DNA of 33,427 nucleotides from Pseudonocardia lacus (GTDB taxonomy: Bacteria > Actinomycetota > Actinomycetes > Mycobacteriales > Pseudonocardiaceae). The notes beneath the pieces were generated by a model, which was not told where the DNA came from, made no database searches, and was given only the letters and a program-made list of their open reading frames with translations. The stretch spans positions 1-33,427 of the forward strand of contig NZ_JAHDTH010000076.1 in assembly GCF_018531445.1 (NCBI RefSeq), written 5' to 3'. Of the stretch, positions 23,592-30,353 are shown in pieces (position 1 is the stretch's first letter; every line of letters begins with the position of its first letter). The position numbers and the translations under genes were made by a program.

Positions 23592-23948
23592 TCACCCCCG
23601 CCCGCGTTCGGAGAACGGCAGGTGCCGTTCCGGGTCCGGATCCTTCGGCAGGCCCAGCAGCCGCTCGCCGATGATGTTGCGCTGGATCTCCGAGGTGCCC
23701 CGGCGATCGCGTAGGTCTTGCTGCGCAGGAACGGTACGCCGCCGGGGGCGGCTCACCGGGCTCCCGGGCCAGCGCGTCCGGTCCCACCTCCGAGCCCTCG
23801 CCGACGGCCAGGCTCCCGGACAGCCCGTTGCGCTCCTGCATCGGCGTGGCGATCGCGGCCGCCCAGCCCTGGCCGACCGGGCCGAGGCGGGCACGCCGAA
23901 GTCGGCGTGCGGGCGTAGGAGCTCCACACCGTCCGCCTCTGCGCGCAC
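23592..23948 (-). pseudogene. Decayed acyl-CoA dehydrogenase
   Basis: Pieces of an acyl-CoA dehydrogenase can be read in different minus-strand frames. A middle piece reads GPVGQGWAAAIATPMQERNG, the usual GEGW helix segment. It is followed by a polar stretch, then FLRSKTYAIAG in one frame and GTSEIQRNIIGERLLGLPKD in the next, the hallmark C-terminal end, with a one-base loss near 23700. Most of the N-terminal and central domains are missing. The stop (TGA at 23592-23594) lies 5 bases before the crotonase ATG, preserving the old operon junction. Upstream traces (TLAVVRAEADGVELLRP) may be further remnants. Confidence 0.8.
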
Positions 23949-23970
23949 GACGGCCAGCGTGCAGCCGACG

Positions 23971-23984
23971 TGACGTCGACGTCA
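23971..23984. promoter_or_regulatory. Perfect 14-base palindrome upstream of the decayed operon
   Basis: TGACGTCGACGTCA is a perfect palindrome lying between the acyl-CoA dehydrogenase remnant and the divergent HpaB-family gene. It is a plausible former operator for a TetR-type protein such as the one at 21653-22354. Confidence 0.4.
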
Positions 23985-24035
23985 ACATTATCCACCCGCG
24001 GGCTCGTGAGCCGGTGCTTCGCCGCCGAGGCGGGG

Positions 24036-24065
24036 TTGACACCGCCCCGGACCACTGCCCATGCT
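24036..24065 (+). promoter_or_regulatory. Possible promoter of the HpaB-family gene
   Basis: A perfect -35 TTGACA (24036-24041) is followed after 18 bases by CATGCT (24060-24065), a weak -10. It would give a leader of roughly 115 bases before the ATG at 24189. Confidence 0.35.
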
Positions 24066-24188
24066 CCCACCTGACGACGACGTCACAATCACGAAATCGG
24101 GGAGCGGTCGGGTCTCAGCGTCGCGGGCCGGCCGCCCTCCCGCACACCGCGTCGTCGCCCCCACGCCGCCGAACGGGAGCGCCCTCGC

Positions 24189-25577
24189 ATGCTGACCGGC
24201 CAGGAGTACAAGGACTCGCTCAAGGACGGCCGGAGGGTCTACTTCCAGGGCCGCCTGGTCGAGGACCTCGACGCCACGCCCGGGTTGGCCGAGCCCCTCA
24301 ACGCGGTCGCCGAGGGCTACGACAAGTACCACTCCTCGGCCCCGGACGCGGTCAACCCCGTCGTGAGCGGCCCGCGCAGCGTCCAGGAACTGCGCGACCG
24401 CATCCCCGAGCTGATGGAGCTCGACCTCGCGCTCAACGTGACCTACCAGTCGCTGATGACGCTGGTGGTCGCCGCGGCCCGGATGCAGGACTCGGGCGAC
24501 GGCCGGGTCCCGGTCTACATCCCCCGCATCAACGCCTACGTGGAGCGGGCACGCCGCGACGACATCCGCATCGTCGAGTGCATCACCGACGCCAAGGGCA
24601 ACCGCAGCCTGTCCCCCGGCAAGCAGGACGACCCCGACTCCTACGTGCGGGTCGTCGAGCGCCGTGACGACGGCGTGGTCATCCGCGGGGCGAAGCTGCA
24701 CATCAGCGCGGCCGCGCTGGCCCACGACATGATGGTCATGCCGACCAAGACCATGAAGCCGGGCGAGGAGGACTACGCCATCGCCTGCGCGGTGCCGGTC
24801 AACGCCCCCGGCGTGCACATCACCAACACCACCTACCACCCGCTGCACGGCGACCCGCGCGACTACCCGGTCTCGAGCCACCACTCGATCCCGGACTCGA
24901 TGTGCATCTTCGACGACGTGTTCGTGCCGAACGAGCGGGTCTTCCTCGACGGCGAGACCGAGCACGCCGCGGTGTTCGCGCACTCGCTGGGCCTGTGGGA
25001 GCGCCTTGGCGGGGTCTCGTTCATGGTTCAGCAGGCCGACGAACTGGTGGGGCTGGCCTCGCTGATCGCCGAGGCCAACGGCATCGCCCGGGTGCAGCAC
25101 GTGCGGGAGAAGATCGACGAGATGATGATCCACGCCACCCTGCTGCGGGCGGCGCTGGAGGCGGCGATCGCGAACGCGCGCTCCACCCCGGAGGGCTACT
25201 TCTACCCCGACGACATGTACACCAACGTCGCCAAGTACCAGGGCGCCGTGCAGTTCACCACGATGGTCCGCCACCTGCACGACATCGCGGGCGGCGCCGT
25301 GGTGACCGCCCCGTCGATGGCCGACTTCGACAACCCCACCCTGCGCCCGTTCCTGGACAAGTACATGGGCACCGGCGGGGGGATCTCCGGCGAGTACCGC
25401 TCGAAGCTGTTCCACGCGATCCGGGACACGACCGCGGACGCCTACGGCGGCTGGCACCTGGTCACCAACATCCAGTCCGGCGGGGGGCTCTACGCCCAGC
25501 GCCTGGTCACCCGCAGGAACTACGACCTCGACCGGGCGCGCGCGCTCGCGCTGAAGGCGGCCGGCCTGTCCAGCTGA
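24189..25577 (+). CDS. 4-hydroxyphenylacetate 3-hydroxylase (HpaB) family flavin-dependent hydroxylase
   Basis: A 462-residue protein of the HpaB/4-hydroxybutyryl-CoA dehydratase superfamily (acyl-CoA dehydrogenase fold). It has the N-terminal LTGQEYKDSLKDGRRVYFQG, the family segment RGAKLHISAA at 166-175, FDDVFVPNERVF at 241-252 and the C-terminal helical bundle. The His/Cys iron-sulfur ligands of the dehydratase branch are not seen where expected (LGLWERLGGVSF near 267-278), so a FADH2-dependent aromatic hydroxylase is the better reading. It would need a separate flavin reductase, which is not encoded here. The ATG at 24189 has GGGAG about 9 bases upstream. It stands alone after the decayed operon and before the esterase-family gene. 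Confidence 0.88.
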   Translation: MLTGQEYKDSLKDGRRVYFQGRLVEDLDATPGLAEPLNAVAEGYDKYHSSAPDAVNPVVSGPRSVQELRDRIPELMELDLALNVTYQSLMTLVVAAARMQDSGDGRVPVYIPRINAYVERARRDDIRIVECITDAKGNRSLSPGKQDDPDSYVRVVERRDDGVVIRGAKLHISAAALAHDMMVMPTKTMKPGEEDYAIACAVPVNAPGVHITNTTYHPLHGDPRDYPVSSHHSIPDSMCIFDDVFVPNERVFLDGETEHAAVFAHSLGLWERLGGVSFMVQQADELVGLASLIAEANGIARVQHVREKIDEMMIHATLLRAALEAAIANARSTPEGYFYPDDMYTNVAKYQGAVQFTTMVRHLHDIAGGAVVTAPSMADFDNPTLRPFLDKYMGTGGGISGEYRSKLFHAIRDTTADAYGGWHLVTNIQSGGGLYAQRLVTRRNYDLDRARALALKAAGLSS

Positions 25578-25609
25578 TCTCCCCGGCCGGAGGCGTCGGT
25601 CACCGGCGG

Positions 25610-25640
25610 TTGACCTCCACACGACTGCAAGTCCTAGCGT
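25610..25640 (+). promoter_or_regulatory. Promoter giving a leaderless transcript for the esterase-family gene
   Basis: TTGACC (25610-25615), a 19-base spacer and TAGCGT (25635-25640). The expected start, 7-8 bases downstream, falls on the GTG at 25648, and no ribosome-binding site precedes that codon. A leaderless mRNA is therefore likely. Confidence 0.6.
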
Positions 25641-25647
25641 CGGGCAC

Positions 25648-26598
25648 GTGGACCCGGAACCGGACGAGATCAGCCGCTGGGTGGACGAGCACGTGCGGGC
25701 GCTCCCGCTGGACGGGGTGCCCGAGCTACCGCCCGCGCTCTCGGGCAGGGCGGTGGTCGGCATCGCCTCGGCGGTGCGCTCGGCCCGCGAGCTGGTGCTG
25801 GCCACCCACGCGCTGCTGCGGGCGCTCGTCGCCGACGGCGTGCGCGCGGTCGCCATCGAGGGCACCGACCAGCCCTACCGCACCGCGGAGGCGCTGGACC
25901 GGTGGGTCCGCACCGGCGAGGGCGACCCCGATGCCCTGCTGCGGGCCAGCCAGGGCTTCCTGCACCACGAGGAGGCCGCCGCCGTCCTGCGGTGGCTGCG
26001 CTCCTACGCCCGGGAGCACCCCGAGGACCCGGTGCGCGTCGTGCACGACTCCCCCGCCCGCGACGACCCCGCCGACCTGGAGGCGGTGGAGCGCGAACTG
26101 GCCCGCCGCGACCTCGACTGGCACCGGCGCACCGGGCAGCGCGTCGCCCACTGGGGCGGCACCGCGCACGTCGTCGCGGCGGAGCAGCGGGTGATCCCGA
26201 CGACGCCGTGGGAGACCCACGCCAACGCGGGCGGGCTGCTGCGGGAGGCGCTCGGGGACGACTACGCCGTCATCGCGCTCACCTTCGGGCACGGCAGCGT
26301 TCCGTACCCGGTGCCGCAGGTGGCCGCGGGGTTCAGCGAGTCGCTGCTGGCCGCGGCCCCGGGGCCGGTGCTGCTGGCGCTCGACGAGCTGCGCGGCGCA
26401 CCCGAGGGCCTGCGGGCGTGGGCGGCGAGCCCGCTCGTGACGCGGATGATCGGCCCGGTCTACGACCCGGCGCGCGACACCGATTTCCGCGTCGAGGCGG
26501 GCCCGCTCTCGCGCAGCGTCGACGTCCTGGTCCACGTGCCCGTCGTCACCGCGGTGACGCCGCTGCCGGCGCTTGCCGCGTCAACGGGCCGGGATTAG
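25648..26598 (+). CDS. Erythromycin esterase family protein with altered active site
   Basis: A 316-residue protein. It resembles the erythromycin-esterase family (EreA/EreB-like): an N-terminal strand-helix GIASAVRSARELVLATHALL, then RAVAIEGTDQ (Glu71), a His pair in AHWGGTAHV (His168, His174), FGHGSVPYPV (214-223), and the ending VLVHVPVVTAVTPL. In active esterases the first block reads GExxH; here Glu and His are replaced by Ile39 and Ala42, and the second His block carries a two-residue insertion. It may be inactive toward macrolides or catalyse another reaction. The GTG at 25648 is the start on promoter grounds. The next gene's promoter overlaps its end. Confidence 0.7.
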   Translation: MDPEPDEISRWVDEHVRALPLDGVPELPPALSGRAVVGIASAVRSARELVLATHALLRALVADGVRAVAIEGTDQPYRTAEALDRWVRTGEGDPDALLRASQGFLHHEEAAAVLRWLRSYAREHPEDPVRVVHDSPARDDPADLEAVERELARRDLDWHRRTGQRVAHWGGTAHVVAAEQRVIPTTPWETHANAGGLLREALGDDYAVIALTFGHGSVPYPVPQVAAGFSESLLAAAPGPVLLALDELRGAPEGLRAWAASPLVTRMIGPVYDPARDTDFRVEAGPLSRSVDVLVHVPVVTAVTPLPALAASTGRD

Positions 26599-26601
26599 CG
26601 T
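26573..26601 (+). promoter_or_regulatory. Promoter of the LLM gene at 26638
   Basis: TTGCCG (26573-26578), 17 bases, then TAGCGT (26596-26601), whose first three bases are the TAG stop of the esterase-family gene. The predicted start is near 26608, about 30 bases before the ATG; GGGAGGA lies at 26628-26634. Confidence 0.55.
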
Positions 26602-26637
26602 CGCAGCCGAAGATCATGTCGGTCCCCGGGAGGACGC

Positions 26638-27672
26638 ATGCCGGCTGCGGGCGCGCCACTGCGGCGGATGGGGTTCCTGACCATCGGGCTGTTCGACCCC
26701 GACGACCCCGCGGCGGGCCACGAGACCACGCTGCGGATCATCGAGCTGGGCGAGCGGCTGGGCTTCGACAGCGCCTGGGTGCGCCACCGCCACCTGCAGT
26801 TCGGCATCTCCTCCCCGGTCGCCGTGCTGGCCGCGGCGTCCCAGCGCACGCGGCGCATCGAGCTGGGCACCGCGGTCACCCCGCTGGGCTGGGAGAACCC
26901 GCTGCGCGTCGCCGAGGACTGGGCCACGGTCGACGTGCTGTCCGGGGGCCGGTTCAACCCGGGCTTCAGCATCGGCACGCCGATGACCTACGAGCACGTC
27001 CGCTCGGCGCTCTACCCCGACACCGGTGACGTCGAGGACTTCACCACCGAGCGGGTGCTGCGGGTGCTGCGGCTGGTGCGCGGCGAGCGGGCCAGCGACT
27101 TCGCCGGCCGGCAGGGCATCGAGCAGTTCTCCGACCGGGTTCAGCCGCACTCCCCCGGGTTGGCCGGGCGGATGTGGTACGGCGCGGCGGGGCTGAAGTC
27201 GGCCCGCTGGGCCGGTGAGCAGGGCCTGAACCTGCTGACGAGCAGCGTCGTGCGGGCCGATGACCCGGACACCCCACCCGACTTCGCCCAGATCCAGGCC
27301 GCGTCCATCCGGGCCTTCCGCGCCGCCCACCCCGACGGCGACGCGGCGCGCGTCTCGCACGGCCTGGTCGTGATCCCCACCGACAGCGCCACGGCCGAGC
27401 AACGGGCCAAGTACGCCGCCTACGTCGAGGCCCGCACCCCGCGCACCGCCGAGCCGCAGGGACCGGCCCGGATGATGTTCGCCCGCGACCTGATCGGCAC
27501 CTCCGAGGAGATCGCCGAGCAGCTGCACGCCCACGCCGGGTTCCAGCTGGCCGAGGAGACCGCCTTCGCGCTGCCGTTCAGCTTCGCGCCCGACGACTAC
27601 GTGCAGATCCTCACCGACATGGCCACCCGCCTCGGGCCGGCGCTGGGCTGGGCGCCCGCCACGACCGGCTGA
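26638..27672 (+). CDS. LLM class flavin-dependent oxidoreductase
   Basis: A 344-residue luciferase-like TIM-barrel protein. Features: MGFLTIGLFDPDDPAAGHE, ERLGFDSAWVRHRHL (in place of the EHH of the monooxygenase at 14737), RIELGTAVTPLGWENPLRVAED, SGGRFNPGFSIGTP, and a C-terminal SEEIAEQLHAH. The family oxidises small organic molecules with FMN or F420; the Arg-His-Arg-His motif suggests a different subgroup from the other two LLM proteins in the window. GGGAGGA lies 4 bases before the ATG. It has its own promoter and is followed by a hairpin and then a broken SDR gene. Substrate unknown. Confidence 0.85.
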   Translation: MPAAGAPLRRMGFLTIGLFDPDDPAAGHETTLRIIELGERLGFDSAWVRHRHLQFGISSPVAVLAAASQRTRRIELGTAVTPLGWENPLRVAEDWATVDVLSGGRFNPGFSIGTPMTYEHVRSALYPDTGDVEDFTTERVLRVLRLVRGERASDFAGRQGIEQFSDRVQPHSPGLAGRMWYGAAGLKSARWAGEQGLNLLTSSVVRADDPDTPPDFAQIQAASIRAFRAAHPDGDAARVSHGLVVIPTDSATAEQRAKYAAYVEARTPRTAEPQGPARMMFARDLIGTSEEIAEQLHAHAGFQLAEETAFALPFSFAPDDYVQILTDMATRLGPALGWAPATTG

Positions 27673-27673
27673 T

Positions 27674-27691
27674 ACGTGCATTTCTGCACGT
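27674..27691. terminator. Hairpin after the LLM gene
   Basis: ACGTGCA-TTTC-TGCACGT, a perfect 7-base stem with a 4-base loop, starts two bases after the LLM stop. It may end the LLM transcript or serve as an operator for the SDR gene; there is no T-run. Confidence 0.5.
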
Positions 27692-27783
27692 CCGACGGTG
27701 CCCTGCGACGCGGAACCCGGCGGCGGGCCGCGGCACGGTCGAGCCGGGGGCGGGGACCCGCCCGTGCCGACCGGGGAGCCGCC

Positions 27784-28715
27784 ATGACCGAGCACGCGCA
27801 CCGCACCGCGACCGGGGAACGGGTCGCCGTCGTCACCGGGGCGGCGGGCGGACTGGGCCGGGTGGTCGTCGCCGAGCTGGCCCGCCGCGGCTGGACGGTG
27901 GTGGCGGCCACCCGCACCGCCGCCGCGGGCGAGGAGCTGTGCGCGGGGTGGCGCGCCGCGTCGGCTCCGGCCGCGTCGAGCGGCTCGCGGCCGACCTGTC
28001 CGACCTCGCCGACGTGCGCCGCCTCGCCGAGGACGTGCGGGCCCGCCACGACGCGGTGCACCTGCTGGTCAACAACGCCGGGGCCACCTTCCGCGAGCAC
28101 TCCGTGACCGGTGAGGGCGTCGAGCGGCACGTCGCGGTGAACCACCTGGCCGGGTTCTGCCTGACCACCATGCTGCTCGACCGGCTGCGCGCGGGGGCGC
28201 CGTCGCGGGTGGTGAACGTGGTGTCGGCGACGATGGCCGACACCCGTCGCCTGCCGGTGCGCCGCACCCCGCGGCCGGTCCGCCTCGACCCCGCTCAGCT
28301 CGACGACCTCACCCGGCTCAACCCGGCCGCGGGCTACGCCCAGTTCGAGGCCTACGCGCGGGCCAAGCTGCTGACGGTCATGTGGGGGTACCGGCTGGCC
28401 GAGCAGCTGGGCGGCAGCGGGGTCGCGGTGAACGCCGTGCACCCCGGGGTCGCGGCCACCGGCATCACCGCGGACGCCCTCCCGGCCGCGATGGCGCCGC
28501 TCGCCGGCGCGCTGCGGCGGCTCCTGCTGACCCCGGAGGAGGGGGCGCGGGCCGTCCTGCGGGTGGCCACCGACCCCGACCTCGACGGCGTCACCGGGCG
28601 GTACTTCCTGCGCGACGAGCAGGCGCGCTCGCCGGAGGTGTCCTACGACCCGGGCCTGCAGCGGCGCCTCTGGGACGCCAGCGCCGCCCTCGCCCAGGGT
28701 CGGACCGTGGCCTGA
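27784..28715 (+). pseudogene. SDR family oxidoreductase with a one-base frameshift
   Basis: The N-terminal part starts at ATG 27784 (GGGGAG 5 bases upstream) and reads MTEHAHRTATGERVAVVTG, then the cofactor loop TGAAGGLG at 18-25. The frame continues to about GEELCA, after which all similarity moves to another frame: VARRVGSGRVERLAADLSD, then NNAG, NVVSATMAD (Ser) and YARAK (Tyr/Lys), to the TGA at 28713-28715. A single G missing from the run at 27945-27948 would restore one ORF of ~310 residues, normal for a retinol-dehydrogenase-like SDR. Either the gene is recently broken or this is a sequencing error. All catalytic residues are still present. It is convergent with the TetR of the ABC operon. 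Confidence 0.85.
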
Positions 28716-28726
28716 GCACCGCTCAG
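28712..28726. terminator. Hairpin holding both stop codons of convergent genes
   Basis: CTGAGC-ACC-GCTCAG, a perfect 6-base stem with a 3-base loop, contains the SDR TGA and the TetR TGA (as TCA). It has the same arrangement as the hairpin at 13070-13084 and may be a compact bidirectional terminator. Confidence 0.45.
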
Positions 28727-29304
28727 CCGGCCGGCCGCAGCACGCCCTCGATGAGGGTCCGCTGCAGCTGGTCGGCGGTGTCGACGTCGGGTTGCCGGTC
28801 GGCGATCACGTCCGCGTAGAGGAACGACTCGCCCAGCCTGACCAGCGCGTAGGCGAGCGCACCCGGCTCGATGAGCGGCACCAGGGCGAACTCGGCGATG
28901 TCGCGGCGCAGGACGGCCTCGACGTGGCCGGTCACGCCGGTCCGCACCCGCCGACCGGGCCCGGTGATCACCCGGATCGTCGCGGTCGGCTCCTCGTCGA
29001 GCAGCCGGCGCAGCCCCTTCGACCGCGACACGATCCCGTTGAACTCCCGGAACGTGCCCGGCGAGTGCAGCGCGCCCGCCGGGCGCCGGGACTCCCAGCG
29101 CTGCACCGCGGCCTCCAGGCTGGCCTCGGCCAGCACCCACAGCGCCTGGTCGAGCAGGTCCTCGCGGGTGCCCACCTGCCGGAACAGCGTCACCCGCGAG
29201 ATCCCCAGCTCCTCGGCCAGCCCGCGCATCTCCAGCCGCCGGCAGTCGCGGACCCACTGCGCGGCCAGCGCGACCGCGGCCGGTACGGGCGCGCTCCCGG
29301 TCAC
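28723..29304 (-). CDS. TetR family regulator, QsdR-like, in the ABC operon
   Basis: A 193-residue TetR protein. Its early HTH (MRGLAEELGISRVTLFRQVG, residues 26-45) and the following TREDLLDQALWVLAE resemble the QsdR-type group known from Rhodococcus, where the namesake controls lactone degradation (from memory). A C-terminal domain ends with GESFLYADVIADRQPDVDTA and LQRTLIEGVLRPAG. The GTG at 29304 follows the permease stop by 2 bases, with GGGAG inside the permease end, so it is the last gene of the ABC importer operon. It probably senses the imported compound or a product, and may autoregulate the operon promoter near 33158-33186; no clear operator was recognised. Confidence 0.85.
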   Translation of the reverse strand: MTGSAPVPAAVALAAQWVRDCRRLEMRGLAEELGISRVTLFRQVGTREDLLDQALWVLAEASLEAAVQRWESRRPAGALHSPGTFREFNGIVSRSKGLRRLLDEEPTATIRVITGPGRRVRTGVTGHVEAVLRRDIAEFALVPLIEPGALAYALVRLGESFLYADVIADRQPDVDTADQLQRTLIEGVLRPAG

Positions 29305-29306
29305 CG

Positions 29307-30353
29307 CTAGCCCGCTCCCGCGCGTCGGCGCCCGATCAGCGTCGACAGGGCGACCGCGGCCACCAGCGCGGCGCCGGTGAAGAAGTCGGTGATCCACTGG
29401 TCGACGTCGTTGAGGTTGAGCCCCGACAGCGCGAACGCCACGAAGAACACCGCCAGCAGCGTGCCCAGCACGTTGAACCGCCCGGGGCGGATCGCGGTGG
29501 CGCCCAGGAACGCCGCGGCGAGCGCGGGCAGGGTGAGGATCTGCCCGCCCACCTGGGGGTTGGCGTTGCCGTTGCGGGCCACCAGCAGCACGCCGGCGAT
29601 CGCGGCCAGCGTGCCCGAGAGCACGAAGCTGGCCAGCACGAGGCGCCGCACGTCCAGCCCGACCAGCCGGGCCGCGGTCGGGTTGGACCCGATCGCGTGC
29701 AGGTAGCGGCCGAACGGGGTGTGGCCCAGCAGGTAGTAGACGACCACCGCCACCGCCGCGAGCGCGAACAGGATCTGCGGGACGCCGAACAGGCTGGCCG
29801 ACCCCAGGCTGGTCAGCGTCGGGTCCGAGATGATGATCGTCGCGCCGTTCGCGTACAGCGTGATCAGGCCGGTGATCACGCTGGCCATGCCGAGCGTGGT
29901 GATGAACGGGTTCACCCCGACGTAGGCGACCAGGAAGCCGTTCACCGCCCCGATCACGACGCCGATCACCAGCGCCAGCAGGACCGCCAGCCACAGCGGG
30001 CCCTCGTACCGGGTGAGCACCGCGGCCGTGGAGAGCGCGGTGAGCCCGGCGACCGAGCCGATGGTCAGGTCGAACTGCCCGCAGACCAGCGGGACGATCG
30101 CGGCCAGTGCGAGCACCCCGGGCACCGCGTAGGTGCCCAGCACGCTCTGCAGGTTGGCCGCGCTGCGGAAGGTCCCCGGCCGGTCCCAGAAGTTGGCGAA
30201 GAACAGGAACAGCAGCACGAACAGGATCAGCAGGCCGTACTTCTCCAGCAGCGGCGCCACGCGCGACCAGCCGGCGCGCGCCGGGGCCGGGCCGGCGGTC
30301 CCCGCAGCGGCGGGCCCGGTGCCGCTGGTCTTCTCGTCGGAGTCGGTGGTCAT
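29307..30353 (-). CDS. ABC transporter permease (ribose/RbsC type)
   Basis: A 348-residue permease of the carbohydrate-uptake-2 (RbsC-like) family. It has an N-terminal cytoplasmic stretch rich in Gly/Ala/Thr, then 8-10 hydrophobic segments. Typical family motifs are present: VCGQFDLTIGSVAGL near the second or third helix, GVVIGAVNGFLVAYVGVNPFITTLG, FGRYLHAIGSNPTAARLVGLDV (the coupling loop), and GATAIRPGRFNVLGTLLAV. It forms the membrane channel for the importer with the ATPase and lipoprotein encoded upstream. The ATG at 30353 overlaps the ATPase stop by 4 bases (ATGA). A single permease gene suggests a homodimer. Confidence 0.93.
   Translation of the reverse strand: MTTDSDEKTSGTGPAAAGTAGPAPARAGWSRVAPLLEKYGLLILFVLLFLFFANFWDRPGTFRSAANLQSVLGTYAVPGVLALAAIVPLVCGQFDLTIGSVAGLTALSTAAVLTRYEGPLWLAVLLALVIGVVIGAVNGFLVAYVGVNPFITTLGMASVITGLITLYANGATIIISDPTLTSLGSASLFGVPQILFALAAVAVVVYYLLGHTPFGRYLHAIGSNPTAARLVGLDVRRLVLASFVLSGTLAAIAGVLLVARNGNANPQVGGQILTLPALAAAFLGATAIRPGRFNVLGTLLAVFFVAFALSGLNLNDVDQWITDFFTGAALVAAVALSTLIGRRRAGAG

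Noticed and set aside
24189-25577. 4-hydroxybutyryl-CoA dehydratase
   Set aside because: The superfamily is shared, but the His/Cys ligands of the iron-sulfur cluster are not seen where expected, so the hydroxylase branch is preferred.
25648-26598. A macrolide-resistance cluster with the glycosyltransferase and P450
   Set aside because: The genes are 4-7 kb apart and separated by unrelated operons, and the esterase-family protein lacks the expected Glu/His residues. A common resistance role is not supported.
28723-29994. A long minus-strand ORF joining the TetR frame to permease sequence
   Set aside because: The upstream half is a shadow of the permease, which has clear membrane segments in another frame; the TetR starts at the GTG at 29304.
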